From the NCBI RefSeq assembly GCF_003054195.1, contig NZ_QBKP01000018.1, positions 25,420 through 89,419 of the forward strand: a stretch of 64,000 nt of DNA, read 5' to 3'. A program made the translations under genes and the position numbers. Below are positions 29,301 through 36,515 of this stretch, piece by piece. The stretch comes from Gemmobacter caeni. GTDB lineage: Bacteria > Pseudomonadota > Alphaproteobacteria > Rhodobacterales > Rhodobacteraceae. Within the stretch, counting starts at the first letter, position 1; every line of letters begins with the position of its first letter. The notes under the pieces were generated by a model. It did no database searches, had not been told where the DNA came from, and saw only the letters and a list, made by a program, of their open reading frames with translations.

Positions 29301-29701
29301 AAGCGACGCAACAGGCTGGCGCAGAAGCTGTGGATGGTCTGGATGCGCAAGCCACCGGGGGTCTCAATGGCACGGGCGAACAGGCGCCGCGCTTCGGCCA
29401 GTGTTTCACGTGAAACGGGCGCGATGGCGCCAAGGTTCAGCAGCGCCTCCCGCAGGTCAAGGTCGGGCTTCATCGCCCATTCGCCCAGCCGCTGAAACAG
29501 CCGGTTCTGCATCTCTGACGCGGCGGCCTTGGTATAGGTCAGGCACAGGATGCGGCCGGGCTCGACCCCGGAAAGCAGCAGCCGCGCCACTCGGTCAGTC
29601 AGGACGCGGGTCTTGCCCGATCCCGCATTGGCGGAAAGCCAGGTCGAATATCCGGGATCTGCGGCCTGCACCTGCCGTTCACTGGCGGCGTTGCGAGTCA
29701 T
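26381..29701 (-). CDS. addA: AddA, helicase-nuclease subunit of the AddAB recombination complex
   Basis: 1106 residues. AddAB processes double-strand breaks for RecA, taking the place of RecBCD in alphaproteobacteria. AddA is the UvrD-type helicase with a C-terminal nuclease: Walker A SANAGSGKT (23-31), DEAQDTSPDQW (Walker B), FVVGDQKQSIYSFQGAD, the helicase motif VMTVHGSKGLEAPIV, and the nuclease VIAVDFKSN near the end. ATG overlaps the addB stop (ATGA). A parS-like site sits in codons 95-100. Confidence 0.95.
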   Translation of the reverse strand: MTRNAASERQVQAADPGYSTWLSANAGSGKTRVLTDRVARLLLSGVEPGRILCLTYTKAAASEMQNRLFQRLGEWAMKPDLDLREALLNLGAIAPVSRETLAEARRLFARAIETPGGLRIQTIHSFCASLLRRFPLEAGVSPQFTEMDERAAKLLREDIVADLASGSKSDVIAALAAIYTGEDFSALTAEIARHSDALSPPLDAAGCLTLFGLPPGFTAIDLLDEVFLGGEAGLLSDTADILMTGSTKDQQAGAKLAALRGARQDLTMLAALEEVLLFSGNVKEESKRFTAKGDQLATKATQPKLAALSPALHALMLRVEAARPRRLALAAADRTARLHSFAAAFLPAYAHRKALRGALDFDDLISRAMGLLTDPTVAQWVLFRLDGGIDHILVDEAQDTSPDQWKVIELLAQEFTAGTGAREIERTIFVVGDQKQSIYSFQGADVTAFAEMREAFAGRLKAIDAPFNALELEYSFRSSQAILRLVDQTFPPDLHPDLGGPSHHIAFRDAMPGRVEIWPPVEPADTPEDGDWANPVDLVTGEHHNAILARQIADRIREILGNGTMIPDATGARPVHAGDFLILVRRRSPLFAEIIRACKAAKLPIAGADRLHLGGEIAVKDLTALLAFLATPEDDLALAELLRSPLCGWSEQQLYALAQPRKGYLWEALRAQTETFPDLLAMLHDLRDQADFLRPFDLIERALTRHDGRRRLLARLGEEAEDGIDELLSQALAYERNDVPSLTGFLTWLQTDDIEVKRQMDSGGRKIRVMTVHGSKGLEAPIVILPDTADMTANDRDELFRMHDTAVWRTPADASPADISRIRAERARRSRAEEMRLLYVAMTRAQSWLIVAAAGKLASQSGKADSDKPPAWYDLIRTGAEKSGAVPSVKGRLVHEFGVWPKPQDNLTTEAPPETPQPLPAWALQPAAPALRPAQMLNPSNLGGAKVLAGDYEGENPDAKARGTLLHGLFEHLPGLTAERQTRLAEILIPDPVLRAELLFEARSVIDRPEFQQIFAPSTLREVSVVAEFQGQPLAGAIDRLIVLPSRVIAVDFKSNAIVPEAPQEIPEGLIRQMRAYRAALTQIYPGRQIETALLWTRKARMMLVD
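29402..29417. promoter_or_regulatory. parS-like site (one mismatch)
   Basis: TGTTTCACGTGAAACG, 15 of 16 bases, inside addA where it encodes VSRET on the minus strand. It is about 9 kb beyond the last perfect site. Confidence 0.6.
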
Positions 29702-32625
29702 TCCACATCCTCCGGCGTCGCGCTGTCAGTCATGTCCCATTCCCCGAAACGGGCGAGATGGTCATAGTCGCCGGGAAACCGGCTGGCAAAAACCGCCCGT
29801 CTGGCGGTATAGCCCGTTTGGCGGCTCTGATAGCGCCGGACAAGGCGATGGAGGTCTTCCCAGACCTTGTCCAGGTCCTCAGGCATCAGGGCAGTGGTTT
29901 CCAGCTTCGGGTTGGTGCCCAGTCCGACATAGGTAATCCGGGCGACCTCGGTCGGGCCGACCTCCTTGAAAGCGCCACGTTCGGCCATGGCCGCCGCCAG
30001 AAGAAGCTGTTTGTCGAATTGCTCCTGCTGCTTGCGGGTCGGGGGCGTGCCGGTCTTGTAATCCAGAATGTGCAGGCGTCCGTCCGGCAGCAGGTCGATG
30101 CGGTCCGGTGTGCCGAACAGTTCGAAATCCAGCGGATCAAGCCCGATGCGGCCACGCTGCTCCAGACTGACGGGCACCCCGCCATCCGCGCCGTCGTGGC
30201 TGATGAAGAAATCGGCAGCACGCGAAATCCGGGCCAGCCACAGAACCCGAGCGGCTGGCCAGGGCACCTCTGTTTCCAGCACTTCGGCGGCAAGGCTGAT
30301 TAGCCGGTCTCTTGCGGCCTCCATGCTTTCGGCCTGCCGCTCCCGAACAAACCGCTCCAGAATCTTGTGCAGGATAGAACCACGCAGCCGCGCATCGGAT
30401 TCTCGATGCAGTGGCTCAAGCTTGTTCAGACGCAAGATGTAGCGAGCATAGATCGCGTAGGGATCGCGGATAAGCGTTGCCACCCGCGTCAGCGCGAGCT
30501 CTTTCGGGCGGGCAGCAACGGGGGGGCGGGGGGCGGGGCGATGCGCGGAAGGCAGTTGGGCGGCAGGCTGCTCCAGCCGTTTTGCCAGCATCAGCCAATC
30601 CTGTCCGCGTGCCCGCATGGCTTCGAGCCCCTCGCGGCCGCCACGCTCCGGCAGACCGTCCAGAAGGTTTGTCAGGCGGTTCACCCAGCGGGAAGGGACG
30701 GTTTCCGCATCCGCGTCCCGCCGGGCGCGGGTCAGAACCACTTCACCAGCCGCTATGGCTTGCTGATAGTCATGGGCGGCTAGGCCGATACGCCGTTCTG
30801 GCAATAACAGAGCCGCATCCTTGCGCATTTTCCGGTTCAGCCAGGGGTCGGGAGGTGGCAACTGGGGCCAGATCCCGTCATTCAACCCGCCAAGGATTAC
30901 CAGATCGGCACCCTGAACACGGGCCTCCAGTGTGCCCCAGATCATCAGGCCGGGATGGCCCAGAACCTCATCGCGGACTTCTCCACGGTTCAGGACGGCA
31001 TCGAACAGGTCTCGATAATCGTGCAGCGCGAAATCGCCCCCGGCATCCGCCTCGGAGCGTAGGGCATCGACCTGCGCAAGTGCCGCCTCTCCGGCGGCTG
31101 CGTGCCACAATTCGCCCGTATCCACTCCCCAGGGGCCGCGGGAAACAGTCTCTGTTATTGCCAGATGATGTTCCAGCCGTGCGGCCAGAGAGGTATCGGC
31201 AAGCGACGCGGCAGCATCAAGGATGTCGGAAATCCAGGCGACCCAGCCGGGCGCGAGCGGATCATTCCGCGCTTCGGCCCAATGCGCCAGCATAGCTTTG
31301 TCGGGGAAGGGCGGACCAAATCGGCGCAGGTGCAACTCAAGATCCCGGGTCAGCCGCAGATGGCTGCCTCGATCCCCGCCGGTCGCAGTCAGCGGGTGTT
31401 TCAGCAGGGTCAGCAGCGTCTCGCCGGAAATCCTTTCGCCCAGCAATCGCGCGACATGCCGCAGCAACCGGCCCGGGGCGGACAGAGCGAGCGGCCTGCC
31501 AGCGGAATCATCGGGAACAAGGCCCCAGCGATCCAGTGCCGCCGTAACGCGGCGTGTCAGGTTCCGATCCGGGGTGATCAGGGCCGCCGAACGCCCGTCC
31601 TCAACCGCCTTGCGCAAGATCAGCGCCACGGAAAGCGCCTCGTCGCGCGGAGACTCCGCCTCGATCAACGTCAGATCGGCGGTCGTGGCGACAAGATCGT
31701 CCAGCATCTGCCCCTCGGTCAGCCACTGGTCTGTGACCGGCGCTGGACGCAGTGACAGTGAAACAAGCGCATTCCGTGCCGGATTCGGCGCTTCTGTTGC
31801 CGTCCAGCGCCGCACGTCGCCGGGCCTGGCATCCAGCGCGTCCATCAGGCGACGGAAGCGGTATTGCGGGTGATCCTCGGCCGTCAGCGCATCAGACATT
31901 CCTGACCAAACGGCGAGTGGCAGGTCGAAATCATACCCCGGCAGGACGAGCGCACCCTGCGGCAGTGCCGCAACAGCCTGCATGAATCGCAGGGTGGTCC
32001 CGCGCGAGCCGGTTGAACCCGCAAGGATGACCGGCCCCGAAGGCGGATCGGTAGCCCACCGCTTTGCAAGCGCCTCGACGGTGCGGCGCTGTCGGGCTTC
32101 GGGGTCGGGGGCTTCCGCAGTTCCGAAGAAAGGTTCCACGATGCCAAGGAATTGCTGCGTCCGCGTCCAATGGGCGGAATGGTTCGACACATCCAGCGCG
32201 GCAATCGTCTCGGGCGCGACGCCTTCGCCCTGCATTTCGTCCATCAGGGCGGCGAGGCTGTCCGCAAGATCGTAAAGGGCGGCACGGGGGGCAAGATCGG
32301 GCGCAGAATCCAGCAGACCGGCGATCAGCCGTGTCAGCTCCAGCCGACGCCGCAGGGGCGATACGGCGGGCGGTATCCCCTCCAGCGACGCTTCGATCCC
32401 CAGATCGGTAATCAACCGTATTTGCGGCAGAAAGCCGGGGCCTGAAGCTGCAAACAGCTCGACGATGCGTCGGCGCATGCGCTGGGTATTCACGAAAAGC
32501 TGCACACGGGCCATGGCCTCGGGCGGCTCGCCCTCCAGACGGTCGCGCAGGCCGCGCACGAGTTCGGCCGGAAAGTCCACACCCGGTGGCAGCGCGAACA
32601 GGCGGGACTGGCCGGGTTCAAACAT
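29698..32625 (-). CDS. addB: AddB, nuclease subunit of the AddAB complex
   Basis: 975 residues from ATG 32625, chosen because AAGG is six bases upstream and the protein then starts MFEPGQSRLFALPPGVDF; the frame is open further back, into murU. No Walker A was found, as expected for alphaproteobacterial AddB, whose helicase fold is thought to be inactive. The C-terminal PD-(D/E)XK nuclease is marked by RGSILHKILERFV and HILDYKTGTP (near residue 855). It overlaps murU by eight bases and addA by four. Confidence 0.93.
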   Translation of the reverse strand: MFEPGQSRLFALPPGVDFPAELVRGLRDRLEGEPPEAMARVQLFVNTQRMRRRIVELFAASGPGFLPQIRLITDLGIEASLEGIPPAVSPLRRRLELTRLIAGLLDSAPDLAPRAALYDLADSLAALMDEMQGEGVAPETIAALDVSNHSAHWTRTQQFLGIVEPFFGTAEAPDPEARQRRTVEALAKRWATDPPSGPVILAGSTGSRGTTLRFMQAVAALPQGALVLPGYDFDLPLAVWSGMSDALTAEDHPQYRFRRLMDALDARPGDVRRWTATEAPNPARNALVSLSLRPAPVTDQWLTEGQMLDDLVATTADLTLIEAESPRDEALSVALILRKAVEDGRSAALITPDRNLTRRVTAALDRWGLVPDDSAGRPLALSAPGRLLRHVARLLGERISGETLLTLLKHPLTATGGDRGSHLRLTRDLELHLRRFGPPFPDKAMLAHWAEARNDPLAPGWVAWISDILDAAASLADTSLAARLEHHLAITETVSRGPWGVDTGELWHAAAGEAALAQVDALRSEADAGGDFALHDYRDLFDAVLNRGEVRDEVLGHPGLMIWGTLEARVQGADLVILGGLNDGIWPQLPPPDPWLNRKMRKDAALLLPERRIGLAAHDYQQAIAAGEVVLTRARRDADAETVPSRWVNRLTNLLDGLPERGGREGLEAMRARGQDWLMLAKRLEQPAAQLPSAHRPAPRPPVAARPKELALTRVATLIRDPYAIYARYILRLNKLEPLHRESDARLRGSILHKILERFVRERQAESMEAARDRLISLAAEVLETEVPWPAARVLWLARISRAADFFISHDGADGGVPVSLEQRGRIGLDPLDFELFGTPDRIDLLPDGRLHILDYKTGTPPTRKQQEQFDKQLLLAAAMAERGAFKEVGPTEVARITYVGLGTNPKLETTALMPEDLDKVWEDLHRLVRRYQSRQTGYTARRAVFASRFPGDYDHLARFGEWDMTDSATPEDVE

Positions 32626-33325
32626 CTCTGGCCTTCCCAAGGAGCGCTTCGGCCTCGGCAATTCCCTCTGGCCGTCCGACATCACACCATCCGCCATCAT
32701 GCACGACGCCGAAGGCACGCCCCTCGGCAATCGCGATATCCCACAGCCGGTTCAGCGAGAAAACAGTCTCTGATATGGCCGAAATATGCTTCGGAGACAG
32801 AATTTGCGCACCAAGATAGGCATAGCTCGGTGCGCCTTTGGCGCGGACAATTCTGCCATCTTCGTCCATGACGAAATCCCCGGTGCCGCGATAGCCTGTG
32901 GCCTTTTCGGCAGGCAGCAGCAGCAGCAGCGCATCCATCCGGCTGGCATCCCACCGCGACGCAAGCTGGCTCAGCGCGGGTGCGCCGGTCCAGACTGCAT
33001 CGCTGTTCAGGGTGTAGAGCGGGCCGGGGCCGAGCTGGGGCAGGGCGGCGCGCAATCCGCCGCCGGTTTCCAAGATCGCGTCGCTTTCATCAGAGAACGC
33101 AATTTTCTCTCGGTCCGCAAGATGGGTGCGGATCATCTCGGGGCGGTAGTGCAGGTTAATGACGATCTGACGGGGCCTGATGGCCGCTGCCTGATCCAGC
33201 GCATGATCTATCAGGGGGCGTCCCGCCACTTCGATCATCGGCTTGGGTCTGTCTGCTGTCAGTGCGCCCATCCGCGTGCCGAAACCGGCAGCGAAAAGCA
33301 TCACGGCATCGGGAATGCACGGCAT
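32618..33325 (-). CDS. murU: Sugar-1-phosphate nucleotidyltransferase, probable MurU
   Basis: 235 residues. It has the nucleotidyltransferase signature LFAAGFGTRMG (10-20), followed by DRPKPMIEVAGRPLIDHAL, and LETGGGL. Beside an AmgK-type kinase this matches the Pseudomonas anomeric recycling route, where MurU converts MurNAc-1-phosphate to UDP-MurNAc. The assignment as MurU rests on that pairing; the sequence alone shows a mannose/glucose-1-phosphate transferase-like enzyme. A later ATG at 33301 would overlap amgK by one base (TGATG), but the longer start matches relatives better. Confidence 0.8.
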   Translation of the reverse strand: MPCIPDAVMLFAAGFGTRMGALTADRPKPMIEVAGRPLIDHALDQAAAIRPRQIVINLHYRPEMIRTHLADREKIAFSDESDAILETGGGLRAALPQLGPGPLYTLNSDAVWTGAPALSQLASRWDASRMDALLLLLPAEKATGYRGTGDFVMDEDGRIVRAKGAPSYAYLGAQILSPKHISAISETVFSLNRLWDIAIAEGRAFGVVHDGGWCDVGRPEGIAEAEALLGKARDV

Positions 33326-34320
33326 TGGCCTTCGATCCTTACAAGGGCTTCAGGGGTCGGTTCCGGCAGGAGCCGGGCGCAAACCTCGGCCAGTTCCGTC
33401 AGTTCGGGATGCGCAAGGTTGCGTTGCAACTGGCCCCAGACGCGGGGCACCAGGCGCAGATAGGCAGGCTTGCCCGCAACAAGGCAGAGGCGTGCGAAAA
33501 TGCCAAGAATGCGCAGGGCACGTTGCGCCCCCAGCGCAGCATAGGTAGCGGAAAAATGGTCTGCGGGAATGTCCAGCGCCTTGCGAAAGGTCGCACAAAC
33601 AGCGGTCTCTGTTTCGGGCGCCACGTTACGGCGGGCATCCTGCAACAACGAAACCAGATCATAGGCAGGCTGCCCCATCTGGGCGAGCTGGAAATCCAGC
33701 AGCCCGACCCGTGCAAGGCCGCTGCGGTCGTCCAGCCACAGCAGGTTTTCCGCATGATAGTCACGTAGAATAAGAACGCGCGGGCCATCTGCAAGACGCC
33801 GCAGGCTGCGCGTCAGGCAATCCACGAACAGCTCTCTGTCGCCGCTGTCGCCCAGAATTGCATGGCGATACCAGTCCAGCGCGAAAGCGGCAGCCCGGGC
33901 CCAGTCCGCCGCGCCAGGATCGGGCAGATTCTCGGGTGCGGGAGCGGCCTGAAGGTGCAGCAACACCTCTGCCGCCGCATAATACAGCGCTGGTTCCCGC
34001 GCCGGAGCTTGCGAGACCAGTCGCGCAAAGATGCCGTCCCCCAGATCTTCCAGCAGCAGGAAACCGTGATCGAAGTCGCTGGCCTTCACTTCGGGCGCCG
34101 AAAGGCCGAGCGCGCGCAGATGCCCGGCGATACGGGCGAAATCGCGCGGATCATCGCCCCTACCCGGTGGAGCATCCATCAAAACTGCGCTTCTGCCGTT
34201 CAGCGTCAGGCGCTGATAGCTGCGATCCGATGCGTCACCAGCAAGGTGCCGGCGCGTCGCCGCACCCCAACCTGCCCGTTGCAGAAAGGCCTCTGCCTGG
34301 GTTTTTCGCAGATCCGTCAT
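33301..34320 (-). CDS. amgK: Phosphotransferase, probable AmgK (MurNAc/GlcNAc anomeric kinase)
   Basis: 339 residues of the aminoglycoside-phosphotransferase fold: a nucleotide-binding N-lobe (LLLEDLGDG at about 90), catalytic loop LRDYHAENLLW with Asp and Asn, and a metal-binding LLDFQLAQMGQPAYDL segment. AmgK phosphorylates the anomeric hydroxyl of N-acetylmuramate for cell-wall recycling and can lower fosfomycin sensitivity. It lies between tsaE (four-base overlap) and murU, the arrangement seen with AmgK/MurU pairs. Confidence 0.82.
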   Translation of the reverse strand: MTDLRKTQAEAFLQRAGWGAATRRHLAGDASDRSYQRLTLNGRSAVLMDAPPGRGDDPRDFARIAGHLRALGLSAPEVKASDFDHGFLLLEDLGDGIFARLVSQAPAREPALYYAAAEVLLHLQAAPAPENLPDPGAADWARAAAFALDWYRHAILGDSGDRELFVDCLTRSLRRLADGPRVLILRDYHAENLLWLDDRSGLARVGLLDFQLAQMGQPAYDLVSLLQDARRNVAPETETAVCATFRKALDIPADHFSATYAALGAQRALRILGIFARLCLVAGKPAYLRLVPRVWGQLQRNLAHPELTELAEVCARLLPEPTPEALVRIEGQCRAFPMP

Positions 34321-34790
34321 GCGTCCAAAGCCATGAAAGCGCCGCGCAAATCGTCGCGTTTACCGAAATCCAGCATCGCAAGGCGGCCCTCACCTTCGGG
34401 GCGGAACGCGATGCGGAGGGCATCGGGCGGGGTTTGGTTGCCAAGCCGGTCTGGCCATTCGACCAGACAGATCGCCGTCTCGAAAGCCGAGATCAGACCC
34501 AGTTCCGCAACCTCATCGGGATGGCCAAGCCGATAAAGATCGGCGTGCCAGATATCGCCCCGCGGATCTTCATAGGTCTGGACCAGCGTATAGGTCGGCG
34601 AGGGGACATCGACCTCTGCGCCAAGCCGCTGGCGGATGAAGGCGCGGGAGAAATGGGTTTTTCCAGCACCGATGCCGCCCTCCAGCAGCAGGGTCATGCC
34701 CGGCTGCGCAAGGGTCGCAAGGCGACGCGCCAGCCGGTCTGTCGCAGTATCGTCTGGCAGGAAAAGGGTAAGGGGCGGGTGGCTGTTCAT
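34317..34790 (-). CDS. tsaE: tRNA threonylcarbamoyladenosine biosynthesis ATPase TsaE
   Basis: 157 residues. TsaE is the ATPase partner of TsaB/TsaD in making t6A37 in tRNA. The P-loop GGIGAGKT is at 38-45 (usually GDLGAGKT), followed by SPTYTLVQTYE and LVEWPDRLG. The start is 41 bases after the PAS-protein gene, and the end overlaps amgK by four bases (ATGA). Confidence 0.94.
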   Translation of the reverse strand: MNSHPPLTLFLPDDTATDRLARRLATLAQPGMTLLLEGGIGAGKTHFSRAFIRQRLGAEVDVPSPTYTLVQTYEDPRGDIWHADLYRLGHPDEVAELGLISAFETAICLVEWPDRLGNQTPPDALRIAFRPEGEGRLAMLDFGKRDDLRGAFMALDA

Positions 34791-34831
34791 GCCCGCAGTT
34801 TTATCCGCCGCGTTTGCGGCTGCAACCCGGC

Positions 34832-36406
34832 TCAGGCGCGCAGACGTTCCGTTGCCATCGCGCCCGTCGCATCCTCGATCCGGGTGGCGATTTCAAAACG
34901 GGCAAGGGTGGCGCCGCCGGGCAGGGCCGAAATGCGGCATTCGACCAGACGCCCGTCCAGCAGGCGGGCTTCTCCGTGCAGGGGCGCGCTGTCGGTATCA
35001 TGGGCCGCAGCAAAGCTTTCCGCTTCGGCCCAGAACGGATTTGGCGCGCTGCGGCCCTGCCAGTGCGCACAAAGCGTCGCGAAACTGCCTTCTGAAACGG
35101 TGCTCGCCGGATCGTGGCCCCACAACCGGCAATAGGCCGCATTTGCCATCACCAGCGCAGAGGCTGGGGAGAAGACCGCAAGCGCCTGATCCACGGAATC
35201 GACAACCGCCTGGCTAAGCTCCAGATCGGCCCGGTATCGCCGTATGCGGCCGATTTCGGTTGAAATATCCTCGATCAGCAGCGCCAGCGCGCCGTTGGGA
35301 TGGGGGCGTCCGACCACCTTGTAGGTGAGGCCGGACGGCAGGCTCCATGTTTCCTCGAACAGGCCGGAGGAGGCCGCCTGTTCCAGCGCCACCATCTGCC
35401 GACGCCAGGTGCGATAATCTTTCGGTTCCGGGATCATGTCGCGGTCGCGCATGGCGTCCAGAAAGGCAAACAGCGTTGGGCGCATCGAAAGGAAATCGGG
35501 CTGAAGGCCTGAGAGATCCAGCAAGGCAGGATTGAACAGCACAAGTTGGCGCTGGCGGTCGAAAATCGCCAGCCCGATCGGCAGATGGGCGAAGGTTTTG
35601 ACCAGGGTTTGCGTGAAATCCCGTAGCGATGCCTCGGCCATTACCAGCGTATCGGCTGGCAGCGCGAATACCAACTGTTCGGCGTCGTCCTGATAGGCGT
35701 GAAGTTCGAACCATTTGTCGGGTTGCCCCTGCTGCACCAGCCGGTGACGCAGGGCGGTGCCGGGTTGGTCGGTTGTGCGCTCAAAAAGGCGCGGCAGTGG
35801 CCATGTCAGATCCTGTCCGGGGGGTAAACCATCTGCAACGCGGTGCAGATAGGCGGCGTTGGCCCACAGAAGCTGGCCATCCGGTCTTTCACGCCAGACC
35901 GGCATCGGGGCCAGCGCCAGCGTATTGCGCAGCCGGCTCAGCTCGTCCTCCGTTGCCTTGCGGGTCAGTGCGTCGTGATTTGGAGCGGTGGCCTGAGCCT
36001 CCGGGTCTTCGAGGCTGATCCGGGTCAGCCCGCCGGCCAGTTCGGCCCGCAACAGAATGGGCGTTCCGTTCGTGTCGCAGGAGGTGAGGATCAGCAGCCC
36101 TTCCTCGGCGAGATTGGCAAAACGGCTTTCGAAATCGGCAAACCGCGCGCCGAGATAGGAGCGGAGCCGCAGCCAGGCAGGGCCCCGGATCGGGCTTTGG
36201 CTGATCAGGGCTCGGGCGGCGGGTGTCGCATCCAGAAGCGTTTCGCCGTCGAAAAGAAAGCTGGTTCCACCTGCGGTATCGGCGAAGATGGAGCGCGGTC
36301 CGCGCTGGGTCTGCGGATCAAGGGCCGCAATGGTGAACAGGCCGGCGACAGCGGCCAGAATGGACACAAGGAGCATCATGAAGGCCAGGGCCCAGTCGAT
36401 CACCAT
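34832..36406 (-). CDS. Membrane-anchored multi-PAS protein without kinase domain (DivL-like candidate)
   Basis: 524 residues from ATG 36406; a TTG 30 bases earlier is open but unsupported. One N-terminal membrane helix (about 2-28) is followed by a variable region and at least two PAS domains (LPIGLAIFDRQRQLVLFNPA at about 285-310; VDQALAVFSPASALVMANAA at about 410-430), with a probable third near 175-270. No H-box or HATPase domain is present, although it ends at a normal stop. From memory, the Rhodobacter capsulatus PAS protein named DivL acts on the CckA-ChpT-CtrA relay and would be a candidate relative; not verified. An exact CtrA-type box lies 47 bases upstream. Confidence 0.7.
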   Translation of the reverse strand: MVIDWALAFMMLLVSILAAVAGLFTIAALDPQTQRGPRSIFADTAGGTSFLFDGETLLDATPAARALISQSPIRGPAWLRLRSYLGARFADFESRFANLAEEGLLILTSCDTNGTPILLRAELAGGLTRISLEDPEAQATAPNHDALTRKATEDELSRLRNTLALAPMPVWRERPDGQLLWANAAYLHRVADGLPPGQDLTWPLPRLFERTTDQPGTALRHRLVQQGQPDKWFELHAYQDDAEQLVFALPADTLVMAEASLRDFTQTLVKTFAHLPIGLAIFDRQRQLVLFNPALLDLSGLQPDFLSMRPTLFAFLDAMRDRDMIPEPKDYRTWRRQMVALEQAASSGLFEETWSLPSGLTYKVVGRPHPNGALALLIEDISTEIGRIRRYRADLELSQAVVDSVDQALAVFSPASALVMANAAYCRLWGHDPASTVSEGSFATLCAHWQGRSAPNPFWAEAESFAAAHDTDSAPLHGEARLLDGRLVECRISALPGGATLARFEIATRIEDATGAMATERLRA

Positions 36407-36452
36407 CGAAATTCTCGCACAAGGTTTCAGCCGCAACCTTGGCGGGTGATAG

Positions 36453-36467
36453 TTAAGGCTTGGTTAA
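36453..36467 (-). promoter_or_regulatory. CtrA-type binding box TTAA-N7-TTAA
   Basis: On the minus strand TTAACCAAGCCTTAA, an exact match to the CtrA consensus spacing. It lies 47 bases upstream of the PAS-protein start and inside the 109-base gap after regB. By chance this pattern is expected about once per several hundred kilobases at this GC content. Confidence 0.6.
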
Positions 36468-36515
36468 GGCATTGATTGCAGTCATCGCCCCTGAGGCGAA
36501 AGCCGCGAAAACCTG

